Shown piece by piece: positions 1 to 11,908 of a DNA stretch of 64,000 bases (position 1 is its first letter; each line of letters begins with the position of its first letter). The translations under genes and the position numbers were made by a program. The stretch lies in contig OY755215.1 in the NCBI GenBank assembly GCA_963576765.1, positions 19,297,010 through 19,361,009 of the forward strand, given 5' to 3'. The notes under the pieces were generated by a model, which searched no databases, was not told the origin of the DNA, and saw only the letters and a program-made list of their open reading frames with translations. This DNA is from Draba incana (taxonomy: Eukaryota > Streptophyta > Magnoliopsida > Brassicales > Brassicaceae).

Positions 1-759
1 TAATAATTAAAATTTCTATTGCGGAGTCGATTGTTTCTTGAATTTAGATGAACCTAATTCATTGGACTCGTTCGTCAATCCCAAAAGTAAAACGTCTCTT
101 GGAAAAATTTGTGGAATCTTTCGAAACGGAAATGAATGGAGACATCCAATATAACTACCTTATTGTAACTATAATAAAGATTCGAATGAACTTTGATCTG
201 GCTATGGATTGATTTAAGACAATCGCTGCTTACAAATCATATTTAGGATCGTTTTGTTCACGTTCAAAAGCTCCGTTTGAAATTAAAGGCGAAACGATAT
301 TTCACTAACAAGAATTCAAAAGTGACAGTACAAAATGATAAGATCAATTTTCCCTCGGTTTTTAACTTTTGTTCTTCTCAAAGTCTGCCTATGTCACATG
401 AATATGCTCAAAACAAGATCAGATATAGTTATAATATTTTCACCTTTTTTATTCTTATGCATCAATGATGGGATCTGTTTACAATTGAAACAAGTAAGAG
501 TCATATAGAATTTGTTTTCTTTGAAGGCTTATTGGTTTACACTTGTTGCGAATCATATAGTGACCATCTTATTTTGAAAGTGTAACTAAGAAAAAGTGAT
601 GTGATAACGGAAATTAATCAGTGCCACATTAGCTATGGATTAAGACATACATATATTGTCAACATCTAAGTATTTTGAGGAATAAAGGATTTGAAAACTC
701 ACCCACCATATCACGGGAATGTCCCTTTGAACAAAAGTTTTCTATATAAAAAGGGAACT
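1..759. other. Intergenic, no gene recognised
   Basis: AT-rich sequence with stop codons in all frames apart from short chance reading frames. I see no RNA gene, repeat array or recognisable transposon end here. Confidence 0.5.
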
Positions 760-776
760 AAAAGAATGTAACATTA
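760..776. repeat. Target site duplication, left copy
   Basis: Exact 17-bp match to 1906-1922, bounding the polyadenylated retroposon. Confidence 0.9.
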
Positions 777-1905
777 AGAGAGAATCACGCGCGGAGTAGC
801 ACCGCCAGCGGCAGAGCGACGCTTGCTTCTTGGATTGTTGCTCTCTCTGTCGCCTTTGAGATCTTGACCTCCTCCAGACTTCCTCTGTTGGATCCGTCGT
901 CCTGTCTCTTCTAAGCGGAGGTCGGGCTTGTCAACGACTTCGCAGCCACTTCGAGGACGGTTGCCTATGTCTCCTCGTGCTTGTTAGGGATTGTTGGCCT
1001 TCGTCGGTTCTCAAAATCTCCGGTGGTGGTCTCTTCCGATCACTCTTGGAGCCTCAATCTTGTTATCGCGCCTCTTTCCAATTGGGTTACTTGTCAATTT
1101 TCTGGTATGGTTACAAATCAATGCATCCTCTCTCTATGGCTCGTTATTTGGTGGCTTCTCTGTGGGTTTCCTGTTGTTGGGCAGCTTCAGCGACCTCGGT
1201 CTGCCGCCATTGTGGCTGCTCGGGTGGTGTTAGAGTGCGGTGATGTTCTCTTGGTTTGCTCTCCAGTCTGATAGAGGCGTATCCTTGGTCTCTGTTCAAC
1301 TACCGGTGGTAGCCAGTGACAGATCCTATGTTTTTACTCTCTGTTCATCTTGTCGTGTTTGGTTGTGTCTGGTGTTTGGTTGTGTCTGGCTCAGGAAGAG
1401 GATCATTTAATGTTGTCTTGCGTGCTTTGATTGAGTTTACTCGGTTTAGACTGGTAACTAGAGGAGCTAGTACGGCTTTAGATGCTCGCTGAGTTTCAGT
1501 GTCTCGCATCATAGGCTTGCGAGGACTCTTTTTAGAGTTAAGCTCATGGAATTGTTCGGATTAGTCGCACTCGCGCAATGCTGGGAGAGTTGGCGAACGA
1601 GGGCTTCGCGACGTTGCCGTCGACGACTTTACTTTGGTCCTCCGCTGAACCGCTTCTAGCCTCCGGTTTATGCATCTCCAAGCTCTTTTATTTCCTCTAA
1701 ATGTTGAAAGAACAACCACATCGTCATTGATTCGTCTTGATCCATTAGCTTAGGTTAGTGGCGAGGAGACGGATCAAAATCCGTATGTTTCCATGTTTTT
1801 ATTCTTTTTTTGCCGTGAATTCATATCTTAGGCTTACATCTCGTTTTGTAAACCAAACCGTATTCATATCTATGAAATATTTACCTTTTAGCAAAAAAAA
1901 AAAAA
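777..1905 (+). mobile_element. Polyadenylated non-coding retroposon (Sadhu-like)
   Basis: The segment is flanked by a perfect 17-bp direct repeat, AAAAGAATGTAACATTA, at 760-776 and 1906-1922, and ends in a run of about 17 A. Long target duplication plus a 3' A tail is the hallmark of LINE-machinery retroposition. The body is about 1.13 kb and richer in G+C than its flanks. It has three overlapping short plus-strand frames (977-1271) but no conserved protein, and no RT. Size, tail and lack of coding fit the Sadhu retroposons of Arabidopsis. A 5'-truncated LINE or a processed non-coding transcript is the alternative. The retroposon nature is well supported; the family name is inference. Confidence 0.8.
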
Positions 1906-1922
1906 AAAAGAATGTAACATTA
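1906..1922. repeat. Target site duplication, right copy
   Basis: Exact match to 760-776. Its first four A residues merge with the poly-A tail, so the element end is uncertain by a few bases. Confidence 0.88.
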
Positions 1923-2635
1923 CACATGCTAGATTAGACATCACAGTAAGCATATATCTGATCTTCTATTCTCTTTGTTTGAGATTCGGTTCGTCAATAA
2001 AAAGAAATGAAGTTGAGATCCATGGTAATAGAATGGATTTGGTCGGGAATAAGGAGACTAAAACAAGTCGGGGGATGGTTGCTAGAATGATCTGGTTGAC
2101 AAAGTGATGATTTTTAGGTCGGGTAAACCACTCAAGAATGATCGGTTTAGGGTCCCGAGCTAGAGAACGGGCTTAGTATAATAAAATGTATTAAACCGAG
2201 CAGCAACGTAAAAGAACGTGAATATTATGGTTGAAACTATATGATTAAAGCATGTTGTCCCATCATGTGTGGGGACAACTATATGTAGTACAGGGTTTAA
2301 TGTGACAAAAATTTTGAGCTGGGTTTCTTCTTCATGGACCAAAAATGTGAATTTAGGCTAAGACCCAAATCAATATCCAACACTCTTTTTTTTCTATTTT
2401 TATATTTTGATGTGTATTTTCATTATTGTAAGTTAATCTTTTTGATCCATCAATCCAATTTTAGTAGATTTTCCATAATGTGCATGTTTAATTGTTCCGT
2501 TCCTCAGTTCAAATCATACACCTTATACAATCTTTTTTTATATTTTTATGTGTAGATTTTCACGATCGAGTAGATGTTAGAGCACACACTTGCGTTCCAT
2601 TTCTACAATCTTAAGGAACATGAAGTATTGGTCGG
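1923..2635. other. Intergenic, no gene recognised
   Basis: About 0.7 kb without a convincing coding frame. It ends at the TG of the first Athila-lineage LTR; GTCGG (2631-2635) would be the left target duplication of that element, but its right partner is not in the window. Confidence 0.4.
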
Positions 2636-4211
2636 TGATGTGCTCAAAATTTTAACCCTAAGATAATCCAACCTAGACTGCAAGTGCACATCAACGATTG
2701 TAGTATTTAGGGATCGAATCCACATAAACCAAGAATCACACTGCGAATTATAAAAGTTGAGTTAAGTTAAGATGGAAAATATGAGTGTTTGTTTTGGTAT
2801 TATGAATAGTGACAAAAATAACAATAAATTAACTTAAAAGCAAGTAAAAAATAAGAGATATTCAATAGATGAAGCGTTGGGAAATAGGGAATTCGCAAGG
2901 TATCATGGACTAATAAAACTAGATAGGTCGAACTAGAGAAATATGATAGATATATGTTCTAGAACTCAAACAACGATTAGATAAATTGATCTACTTACGT
3001 AGCAACAATTACTATGTCTAAACAACCTAAATCACACAACTTCTGCAGGTAATCAAGTATTTAAACATGCATGAAAAGTCCAAGTTTGATATGTTCACAA
3101 AGTTTCATAGTTCTACTTCCGTAGGCTATGATTCTTTGCTTATCTAAATTAGTCAAGGTAATTCAACAACACTTCCGGTGAGTTTATTAACCTAAGATGC
3201 AGTAGCTAGATGGTCAATCAAGCTATAAGTATTAAACACAAATTTAGATAAAGAACTCTATCGATAAACCCTAATCTAGCAACCTAATGATCAATCCACG
3301 AATCCCCTTTGAAAACCCTTAAACCCAACAAGTGAATTACTCAAACATGGTGCACGAAATAAATCAAATAGATGATGAATTCATGATAAATAAACTTGAA
3401 AAGAGTAAAGGATAGAAGATTCTTCTCTATATCGAAGTACAAAGCGAGATCATCCTCCGGAAGCTCTTGAAACTCAAATCTAAGATGAATCCCCTAAGGG
3501 AACGTGGTGGCTGTCTCTCTATGATAAAAACTCTTAATTATTTTGGTACACCCTAAACAAGAGGCTAAAAAAAGTATTTATAAGACTAGGGTCTTCTAGG
3601 GCTTAAGTTTGGGTAAAAACGTCTTTTTGGTCGAAACTGCCATATCTTCACAACTCCAACCGACCTATTCTCCAAGGCTCGTGCTGGGCTTTAAAAAGGC
3701 TTCAAATTGGGATGAGGATGGTCACTAACATCGGCATTAAGTTCCATCAACGTTTGACTTCATTCTGCACCTTCTTCATCTTCAAGGCAGTTTGACATGT
3801 CTTCAGTAAATCGAGTGTATCTTCTAGCTCACAGCTCCAAATAAGATAATTCCAACTTTATTAGAAATCTGACTAAAATACCTTGAAATTTAGCCAAGTC
3901 TCATAAGAATCCAAGTTGATTTGGTCTTCCGTCTGTAGAAAAACTTCAGACTCTTTGCTTCTGTCCAACTTGGTAAAATGTGATATCTTGATAAATCTTT
4001 GGCTTGGACTAAGTCTTTGGCTTGATAAACTTAATATAGCTTAGAAAACACCTCTTTAAGCTCTTTTTGCTTCTTTTTGATGATTTTCCCAGTTAAGACT
4101 CTAAAACTACAAATACGAGGAAAAACTATCTCTTTTGTATAAAACCTTATTAAAATACTTATAAAATGCATTGAAATAGATAGTAAAATAGGTAAAATAT
4201 GGAGTATATCA
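2636..4211 (-). repeat. 3' LTR of Athila-lineage element E0
   Basis: It begins TGATGTGCTC and ends ATATCA on the plus strand, giving TG...CA termini of about 1.58 kb. It shares with the other LTRs here the GCAAGTGCAC / GGATCGAATCCAC block near its sense 3' end and the CTAAACC...ACTCAAACATGGT-type block in the middle. The polypurine-type sequence ACTCTCCCATACTT abuts its right end, so this is the 3' LTR of a minus-strand element. The matching 5' LTR is absent. Confidence 0.75.
3996..4024. repeat. Direct-repeat pair in the U3 slot of E0
   Basis: TCTTTGGCTTG occurs twice with an 18-bp period, about 190-215 bp from the sense start of the LTR. That is the slot where the other Athila elements in this window carry paired palindromes. 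These copies are not palindromic, so the parallel is suggestive only. Confidence 0.4.
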
Positions 4212-5634
4212 ACTCTCCCATACTTAAACCTTGCTTGTCCTCAAGCAAAATCCAAGAATAAAAAAAGGTTTGAAAACATGGAAACTCACATATTCTTTGG
4301 AACTTGCTCCGATCTCTAAACCTGTAATCCACATAAAGACAAGGTGAGTTCATGGACGCTTTTCATCATCTCCCATCATGAATTCGAAAGTATGTCCTAA
4401 ATTGATGTCCTTGTAAAATCTTAACTTCAAATCAATCGAATCTTTTACTCTTTTAGATTTGAAAAAATCTCTGATCAAGGATATTTACAAGAAATACGGC
4501 TAGGTGTTAGGAAAGGCTAATTTTAGTGGTGAGGTTAAAAGTTTTTAGGGTTACCAAAAACTCCGGGTACGAGACATTATGCAAAACCGCAAGAGAGAAT
4601 GGATTTATTGAAGTCCACAATTTCCAAACAACTTTGTTGTTCGCCTTTCTGCCCCAGACTTAACTTTTCTCCGGGAATCACTTGTAAAACTCTCAAACTC
4701 ATCTCTCCTTTGTACCATGGTATTCCTTGGGTATTCTTTGGCCTTTGACTCTTTGAAAACCATTTTCCTTTCCCTTATGATTTTTTTTTTTGTTGAAGGG
4801 GGAAAATAGTCTCATAAAGATATGAGTCAAGTAATGCATGAAATTGTTACCATGATTTAAGCATACAAGGAATGGCCAAGCTCTTCTGAAATTTGTTGTT
4901 GTACTCCTCATGCTAATGTTGATCGTCACATCTTCTAGTGATTGGAAAATTGCGTCGACCCTTTTCTCTCCGACGTTTTTACACATATCTACATAAGGTC
5001 ATAGCAAAAGAAGTGCATGAGGTCTGAAAGAAAGGATAAGGGTTTAGGTAGGGTATCAACTAAAAGTGAGCTCGCCATTCATGACAACAGAGAGTGGTAA
5101 AAAGAGGATAAGATGTCATGAATGTGATTCGTTCCTTGATCTAATATCCTTAACAAGAGATAGTCAAAAATCATGTTAGTAAACCAAATTGAGAATCTAA
5201 ATCATATCCATCTAAATAGTGCAAGTAGCAATCTCCTTGGAGAAATTCGGTCACTAGGTGTCTGAATCAATTGTCTGGAACAAACCCTGCAATAATGGTC
5301 ACTCGGTTTTGGAAATCAAAACGTTATTGTTCCTAGAAAAGTTTCATCATTCCCAACTTATTTGGACTCAATTAAACCGTTTTCGAAAACAAATTTTTTT
5401 AAAAAAACTTTCTGAAAACGTAAAAATCCAACACGAACAAACACGTTAGTAACAACAATCCTCCCATGCTTAACTTAAACCGTCCCGGTGTAAATCAAAT
5501 CAAATTAAGGTAGAAGTGATGAAAAATAAGAAAGAAATAATAGAAAAGATTGAGAATAGGTCGAAGTTACCGCATTTAGAAGCTCAAATTTTTCCAGGGT
5601 TGGATCGGTTTGGAAGATGGGTAGCCCTTGCTTT
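4212..5634 (-). mobile_element. 3' internal region of E0
   Basis: Non-coding internal sequence next to the 3' LTR. It has the polypurine tract and a hairpin at its left end (TTGCTTGTCCTCAAGCAA near 4229-4246) and a second tract-plus-hairpin module near 5461-5496 (CCTCCCATGCTTAA followed by an ACCGTCCCGGT hairpin). It is cut off at 5634 by insertion of E1. No gag or pol of E0 remains in the window. Confidence 0.6.
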
Positions 5635-6726
5635 TGATAGGCTCAAATTTGCCTTTGAACTACTCTCTCAAATTAAGAGATCACTGTAGTACTTAGGGTT
5701 ATCGAATCCACAAGGAATCAGAAACACAATAGATCTAAACGTTTCGATTAAGCTAAGCAGGATAATGATAATGCAAAACAAGTAAATAAGAAAGCAGTTA
5801 AAATGGTTGTGAAATCAATTAAAAGAAACGCTAGGCACAGGAAAATCACAAGTGAATCAGAATTGCAGATAGTAAATAAAAGATAGGATTATGAAGCTCA
5901 GTTTCTAAACATGAACACGAATGTAAATTCGATCAGATGTCGCTGCAAAGATTATCTATGTCTAAATCCTAGAAAACCAACTGTCGTTGCGAATACTATA
6001 AATCTAAACAAGCAATAAATTTAGGTTCTGTTGTTCACCAAACCCTAAACCAAATGTCTTTGCGAAAAGAAATTTTGCTCATCAAAGACTAGATCAAGCA
6101 ATTAATAAAACTGTCATTTCAATTAATTAAACTAAGATCATATTTCAGTTCGCGAGGCTAAAATCAGCAATAAACACAAGTCAAGATGAAGAACTTCTAA
6201 TGATATTATCCTAGTAATTAAATCAGATCTAGCAATTCATCAAACACCTTTGAATAACCCTAAACCTAACAAGGTAACTACTCAGACATATTCAAAGAAG
6301 CAAACATCTTATTAATTGAATATATCTCTTAAAACTTAGTAAAATAAAGCATAAACCTAAACAATGGCTGTAAAAAGGTATTTATAAGGTACATAAATCG
6401 ACTGAAAACATAAAAGTAAACATCTAGAACTTCTCGGCAAAAACATAAATTTTGAAATTAGGCTTTGGCTTCTGCGACCATGGTGTCGATCGACACTGAT
6501 AATGGTGTCGATCGACACCTCTTCAAAATCATCGTGTCGAGCGACAGGATTGGTGGTGTCGCTCGACATAGCTTTTGAAACTTCAATCCGAATTTCGCAT
6601 CTTTTATTCTTCACTCCGCAATGCTCCAAAACTTCCAGTAAACATCTTTTGTGCTCCAAACGTCTTAGTACCTGAAAAGACTCTAAAACACTACAAAGAC
6701 TCTATATAAAAAACCATGATATATCA
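5635..6726 (-). repeat. 3' LTR of Athila-lineage element E1
   Basis: TGATAGGCTC...ATATCA, 1092 bp, about 80-90% alike by eye to the E2 LTRs at 7270-8377 and 12279-13384. It is followed at 6727 by CTCCCCCAGACTTAGC, the polypurine tract. GCTTT (5630-5634) would be the left target duplication; the right end of E1 has been lost. Confidence 0.82.
6483..6569. repeat. Quartet of GTGTCGATCGACAC-class palindromes, U3 slot of E1
   Basis: Two perfect copies start at 6483 and 6505 (period 22). Then the variants GTGTCGAGCGACA and GTGTCGCTCGACA start at 6534 and 6556 (period 22), with 29 bp between the pairs. The quartet lies about 157-243 bp from the sense start of the LTR. Confidence 0.92.
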
Positions 6727-7269
6727 ACTCCCCCAGACTTAGCTTTTTGCTTGTCCCTAAGCAAAACAGTTGTACTCACTCCTTTAGGAACCACGTACCT
6801 TGCAAAGCTAATCCGGTGATACTTTAATGTGTCCCTAGAAGTATAACAGTCCTCCAGATTGAATCCAAACCCCTTAGAAAAACTCAGACTTTCAGTCGCA
6901 AACCACTTTAGTTATTTAGGTGCGGTCTCATCGAGGGAATATCGAGCGCAGGACTTTTTAGATTTTTTTCCTTACTTAAACACTTTTCTGCACTGCTCCC
7001 TTTTTTGTTTCCCTTAGATTATTCTGTCCATTTTTATGGTTTCATAGGATTCAACTCATTACTATTGTTTCTTGTGGAAGACAGGCTCATGAGGATCACT
7101 TATGAAGTCTTAGAATAGTGCTCATTACTGTTGTTCCTTGTGGGAGACAGGGTCATGAGGACTGCACTACTGTGGTTTCTTGTGAGAAGACCGGGTCGTG
7201 AGTATCTTTGCACTTTTCTATCTAAGACTTTTTATATTACTTTGTCAAGGGAAAACCAAAGGAGCTTAT
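6727..7269 (-). mobile_element. E1 3' internal sequence, left of the E2 insertion
   Basis: It starts with the polypurine tract CTCCCCCAGACTTAGC and the hairpin TTGCTTGTCCCTAAGC, then non-coding sequence that closely matches 8378 onward in E2. It stops at CTTAT (7265-7269), the duplication flanking E2, and resumes at 13390. Confidence 0.75.
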
Positions 7270-8377
7270 TGATATGCTCAAATTAGACCTAGAGCTACTC
7301 TCTCAAATTAAGAGATCAGAAGTAGTACTTTAGGGTCGAATCCACAGGGAATCAATTGCACAATAGATCAATAAATTTAGATTAAGCTAAGTAATAAAAG
7401 GTGAATGCAAGTAAATAAAACAAGTAATGAGATCGGTTGTAAAATAATAAAGAGAAACGCTAGGCACAGGGAAATCGCAGGTGAATCAGATATGCAGATG
7501 ATAAATTAAAGATAGGATTATGAAGCTCAGTTCCTAAACATGAACACGAATGTAAAACCAATCAGCTATCGCTGCAAAGATTATCTATGCCTAAACCCTA
7601 GAAAGCCAACTGTCGTTGCGAATCCTATGAATCTAAACAAGCAATAAATTCAGGCTCAATTGTTCACAAAACCCTAAACCAAATGTCTTTGCGAAAAAGA
7701 ATTTTGCTCATCAAAAACTAGTTCAAACAATTAATAAAACTGTCGTTTCTATTAATCAACCCTAGATCAAATTTCAGTTCGCGAGGCTAAAATCAGCAAT
7801 AAGAACAAGTTAAGATGAAGAACTTCTAATGATATTAATCCTATGCAAATCAGATAAGATCTAGCAAATCATCAACAACCCTTGAATAACCCTAAACCTA
7901 ACAAGAGAATTACTCAGACATGATCATAGAAGAAAACATGGTTTTATTAAAAGATATGTCTAAGAAATCAGTAAAAGAAAGCATAAGCCTAAACAATGGC
8001 TGTAAAAACGTATATATATAAGTACAAAGTCGGCTAGAAACTTAAAAGTAAACATCTAGAACTTTTGGGCTTTGAACGGACTTCTCGAATTTGGATTTGG
8101 GCTTCAGCGAACAGGGTGTCGATCGACACCTCTTGAAAACCTTCGTGTCGAGCGATGCTCCCTATAGTGTCGCTCGACATTGCCTTTGAAATTCCAATCC
8201 GAGTTTCGCATCTTTGACTCTTTCTTCCTCAATGCTCCGAAACTTCCAGTAAATATCTTTTAAGCTCCAATCGTCTAGGTACCTGTAAAGACTCTAAAAC
8301 CAACTGGAAAATGCTAAAAGACTCTGAAATATGGACTTATATCATGGCCTAAAATGGGTCAAAACCATGATATATCA
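7270..8377 (-). repeat. E2 3' LTR
   Basis: TGATATGCTC...ATATCA, followed at 8378 by ACTCCCCCAGACTTAGC (polypurine tract in antisense). Near-identical to 12279-13384. Confidence 0.88.
8116..8180. repeat. GTGTCGATCGACAC-class palindromes, U3 slot of E2 3' LTR
   Basis: A perfect copy at 8116 and variants at 8145 and 8167. Spacing is 29 then 22 bp, the same as the last three members of the E1 quartet, so one copy has been lost. The partner LTR has the same set around 13127-13190. Confidence 0.88.
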
Positions 8378-9232
8378 ACTCCCCCAGACTTAGCTTTTTG
8401 CTTGTCCCTAAGCAAAATAGTGTACTCACTCCTTTAGGAACCACATACCTTGCAAAGCTAATCCGGTGATACTTCGATGTTTCCCTAGAAGTATAGCAGT
8501 CCTCCAGATTGATTCCAAACCCCTTAGAAAATCTCAGACTTTCAGTCGCAAACCCCTTTAGTTATTTAGGTGAGGTATCATCGAGGGAATATCGATCGCT
8601 GGACCTTCTAGATTCTTTCACTTCATTTAACACTTTCCTGCGTTTCACCCTCTCTTCCCTCTGAAATTGTATCTAATTAAGGATATCATAGAGATGCATT
8701 GCCCATTTTTGAACTTTTTTGATTCAGGATTTTTCTGATTTTCGGACTTGCACTTTTCTGCTTGAACTACACTTTCCTGTAGACTTTTTTATTAGATCTT
8801 TGGCATCTCTATGACTTCACTAGATCAGCGCTCACTACTATTGTTCTTGTGGAGACAGGGTCATGAGGCTTTTTTTTCTTTTTGATCTAGGACAGTTGAA
8901 TTCGTCATTTGGGAAGAAGTTTCAAGAGCGGTCCGTCCTCGCTTTCAAGTGTTTGGAAGCTGAATCAAGTCTTGCGATTTCCAACGCCCAAGACAAGAGA
9001 TTTAGAGTTGATTAAAGGCGGGGTCTGCAACGTCTTTATGGCGTTCTCCAGAAGTCTGAACTCACTCCGTTAAACCGATCCACTTCCAGTTACCCACCTT
9101 AGTAAAACAATTCAACTTGCAATGTAATGGTCTGTGAGTGTTGTCCAAAGCAAGTTGGAAGGGGAGTTTCCACCCGAAATTTTTTAAATTTGACTCAAAA
9201 ACACCAAAACAGAAAACATCATTAGCTACTAC

Positions 9233-9267
9233 CTCCCCCAGACTTAAACAACACTGTCCCCAGTGTT
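9233..9267 (-). promoter_or_regulatory. Second polypurine tract plus hairpin in E2
   Basis: On the sense strand a hairpin (AACACTG stem, 4-nt loop, 9250-9267) precedes AAGTCTGGGGGAG (9233-9245). This copies the arrangement at the true 3' LTR boundary but lies about 0.86 kb inside it. The same module recurs in E1 (13684 onward), E0 (5461 onward) and E4 (21187-21223). A role as an internal plus-strand primer is inference. Confidence 0.6.
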
Positions 9268-9349
9268 ATTAAGCCTAAGATTGGTGAAAATAAATAGATA
9301 AGAAAACAAAACGAATGAAAAATCAAGCAAGAATTGGTACCTGAGGGTA

Positions 9350-9503
9350 GTGTCGAGCAACACTACCTCAGTGTCGATCGATACTCGTGAATTTGTCGCG
9401 TCGAGCGACTGATGTCCTTTGTCGATCGTCACATGTTTTTCTATGGTGTCGAGCGATGCTCCTCATGGTGTCGAGCGATGCTCCTCATGGTGTCGCTCGA
9501 CAC
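9350..9503. repeat. Seven-copy cluster of GTGTCGATCGACAC-class palindromes, post-protease slot of E2
   Basis: Copies start near 9350, 9371, 9398, 9419, 9446, 9468 and 9490, giving mostly 21-22 bp periods in pairs. Most are degenerate (GTGTCGAGCGATGC, GTGTCGATCGATAC). The cluster lies about 130-280 bp downstream, in sense, of the conserved hairpin at 9629. Confidence 0.85.
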
Positions 9504-9628
9504 CAGCATCTGAAGATCATTCTTCCTTGCATTTAAACGTTCGAATTCCTGAAAATCAAAACCAAAAACAAAAACCAAACGTAAAACTGTAAAAGACATA
9601 AAATAAAACATAAATTTAAGACTCACAA

Positions 9629-9644
9629 GTGGGTTGCCTCCCAC
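9629..9644 (-). promoter_or_regulatory. Conserved post-polyprotein hairpin, E2
   Basis: Sense GTGGGAGGCAACCCAC, a 5-bp GTGGG/CCCAC stem, lying just after the protease-frame stop. The same element follows the E1 protease frame (14000-14015) and the E4 integrase (23537-23554). Confidence 0.75.
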
Positions 9645-10888
9645 TAAGCGCTTATTTTTAGTCGTTAGCTAGACTATGGTGAAGAACCTAGATATCTGGC
9701 GGATCAGCACTCTTCCATGGAATAATTCTAGGAAAAAGTTGCTGCGTTTTCTGGACCATCTCCTTTATGACCACCTCTCCTTTAGCCTTGATCTTCTGAG
9801 GAATGAAGATTCGCATCTTCGCGAAAGGCTTTGAAGTCCTTTTCGGCGTCACCTCTTCTTTTCTCTTTCCTGCAAATTCATCAGAAAAACCAAGCTTTCG
9901 AGGAACTCGTAGCTTGCGTGAGCGCATAACCGCTTTTTCAACTTTAATGAAATTGGAAGAGATAAAGTTAAGTATAGGAGCTTCATACCTTTGCTCCTTT
10001 GAAGGTATCTCAGGAAATGTCTCTAAAGGAACTAATTCCTCGACGATCTCAGCAGTAATATCTTCTGAAGGCTCCTTGATCTGTTCTTCTGCCTCTGAAG
10101 TATCCACAGAAAAAGCTTGACCATCTATGGTGGGTTTTCTCCTAGTACTTTCCATGTCAAAATCCATGACAATATCACCTAGATCAAGCTTGATCTTTCC
10201 TCTGCGCACATCAATATTCACTCCAGCTGTTGCTAAGAATGACCTTCCCAGTAGAATAGGATCCTTAGGTTCTTCATCGTATTCCAAAACAACAAAGTCT
10301 GTTGGAATGATGCTTTCTTTGATCCGAATCGGAACATCCTCTAGAATCCCCTCCGGAAAACACCTTGAACGATTAGCTAAGATAAGAGAAATCCTAGTCT
10401 TCTTGAAATCTGTCATCCCAAGTCTAACAGCGACGGAGAGCGGCATCAAGTTAATTCCAGAACCCAAATCGCAGAGGGAATAAGGGATACTTTCTTCAAA
10501 AATCGAGCAATCTAGCACAAATCTTCCTGGATCAGGTAGCTTCACTGGAATCCTACTTTGGATCATCGCGCTCACTTCTTCAGAAACCACTACCTTTTTC
10601 TTCTTCTTCTTCGAGAATCGCTTGGAGATCTGTGGTCAGCAAAGCTCCTTCTTCAGGACTAACTCCATTAGCAACCATTCGCTTGACATACCTTCGAATC
10701 GCAGGAGAAAGCTTAATCGCATCCACTAGAGGCATCTCAACAATGATCTTCTCAATCATCCTCTTGCACATGGCCTCTTCAGCTTCCTGCTTGGACTTCC
10801 TAGTTCTGGGGAATGGTAGCTTCGGCTTGTGAACGGTTTCCTCGACGGATTTAGATGATTTTTGAAGCTTTGTCTCGGACTGGGAGGT

Positions 10889-10998
10889 GTGTCGAGCGAC
10901 ACTGCCATTGTGTCGCTCGACACCAGCATCAGATAGAAGTTCTTTGTCGATCACAGCGTCGAGCGATTCAAGATTTTCTTCAAGTGTCGATCGACACT
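10889..10998. repeat. GTGTCGATCGACAC-class palindromes in gag-protease linker of E2
   Basis: GTGTCGAGCGACAC (10889-10902) and GTGTCGCTCGACAC (10910-10923) have a 21-bp period, which keeps frame over seven codons. Further degenerate and perfect copies follow up to about 10998. Confidence 0.85.
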
Positions 10999-11825
10999 CT
11001 CTTCTGCAGTCTCAATCTCTCGCGCAAAGTGAACTGACTTCTTCCCAGCTAGAAGACTAGTCATAGTATCCAGCCTCTTTGTGACTTCAACAAGCTGATT
11101 CCCATTAATGCTCTGTCCAGACTTGCTCCGTTCAAAATCCAGGTTCTTTGTACTGTTGCTGTTAGCCAAATTCTCTATCAACCTCAGAGCAGCTTCAGGC
11201 GAGTTGGTGTTGAAATCTCCTTTACTTGCAGCATCTAAACTCACAGCATATGGTACAGCTATCCCTCTGAAGAAAATGCTTAGGAGTTGGACCTCGTTGA
11301 ACCCGTGATGTGGACAGTTCCTCTGATAACCCTTGAACCTCTGTCACTCAGCCTTGAAAGCCTCTTGATCTCCTTGCTTAAAGGTAGTAATCTTGTACCT
11401 TAGGTCCTCAGACTTTGCATCATCAAAGAAATTGCTTAGGAAAGCATTCTTCGTGTCTTCCCATGTAGTAAGCGAGCGTGGAGGAAGCGTCCTAAGCCAA
11501 TGTTTGGCTTCCCCATGGAGAAAGTAGGGAAAAGCTTACAGAACAGGTAATCCTCTGAAACTCCATTAGCCTTGATACTGGATGCGAGATCTTCGAATCT
11601 TTCGATATGGTCCATGGGGTGCTCATGTGGTAAACCACAGAACGGGTCTTGAGCAACGAAGGAGAAGTATGCAGGCTTCAGCTCGAAGTCATTCCTCTGA
11701 AGAGGAGGTGGATCAATCGCAGCTCTATTGGCATAGAACTGCTCAGGACGGCTGTAGTCTGCTAAGGTGCGTCTTTGCGCGATGTTCTGCTCGTTCCTCA
11801 TCAAATCTGGGTGATTCTGGCCTTG

Positions 11826-11908
11826 GTGTCGATCGACACCATCAGCGTGTCGATCGACACCTACAATTAAGTCGCGTCGAGCGACAGGTTCATCGCGTCG
11901 TTCGACAG
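11826..11908. repeat. Quartet of GTGTCGATCGACAC-class palindromes in gag N-terminal linker of E2
   Basis: Perfect copies at 11826 and 11847 (period 21) and GCGTCGAGCGACAG / GCGTCGTTCGACAG at 11874 and 11895 (period 21). They are in frame in gag, unlike the LTR quartets, which use 22 bp. Confidence 0.92.

Noticed and set aside
277..468. 63-codon frame in the left intergenic region
   Set aside because: Short, low-complexity composition, no motifs; expected by chance in AT-rich DNA.
9803..10483. Plus-strand frames opposite the E2 protease
   Set aside because: Shadows of the antisense protease coding sequence, which has clear family motifs.
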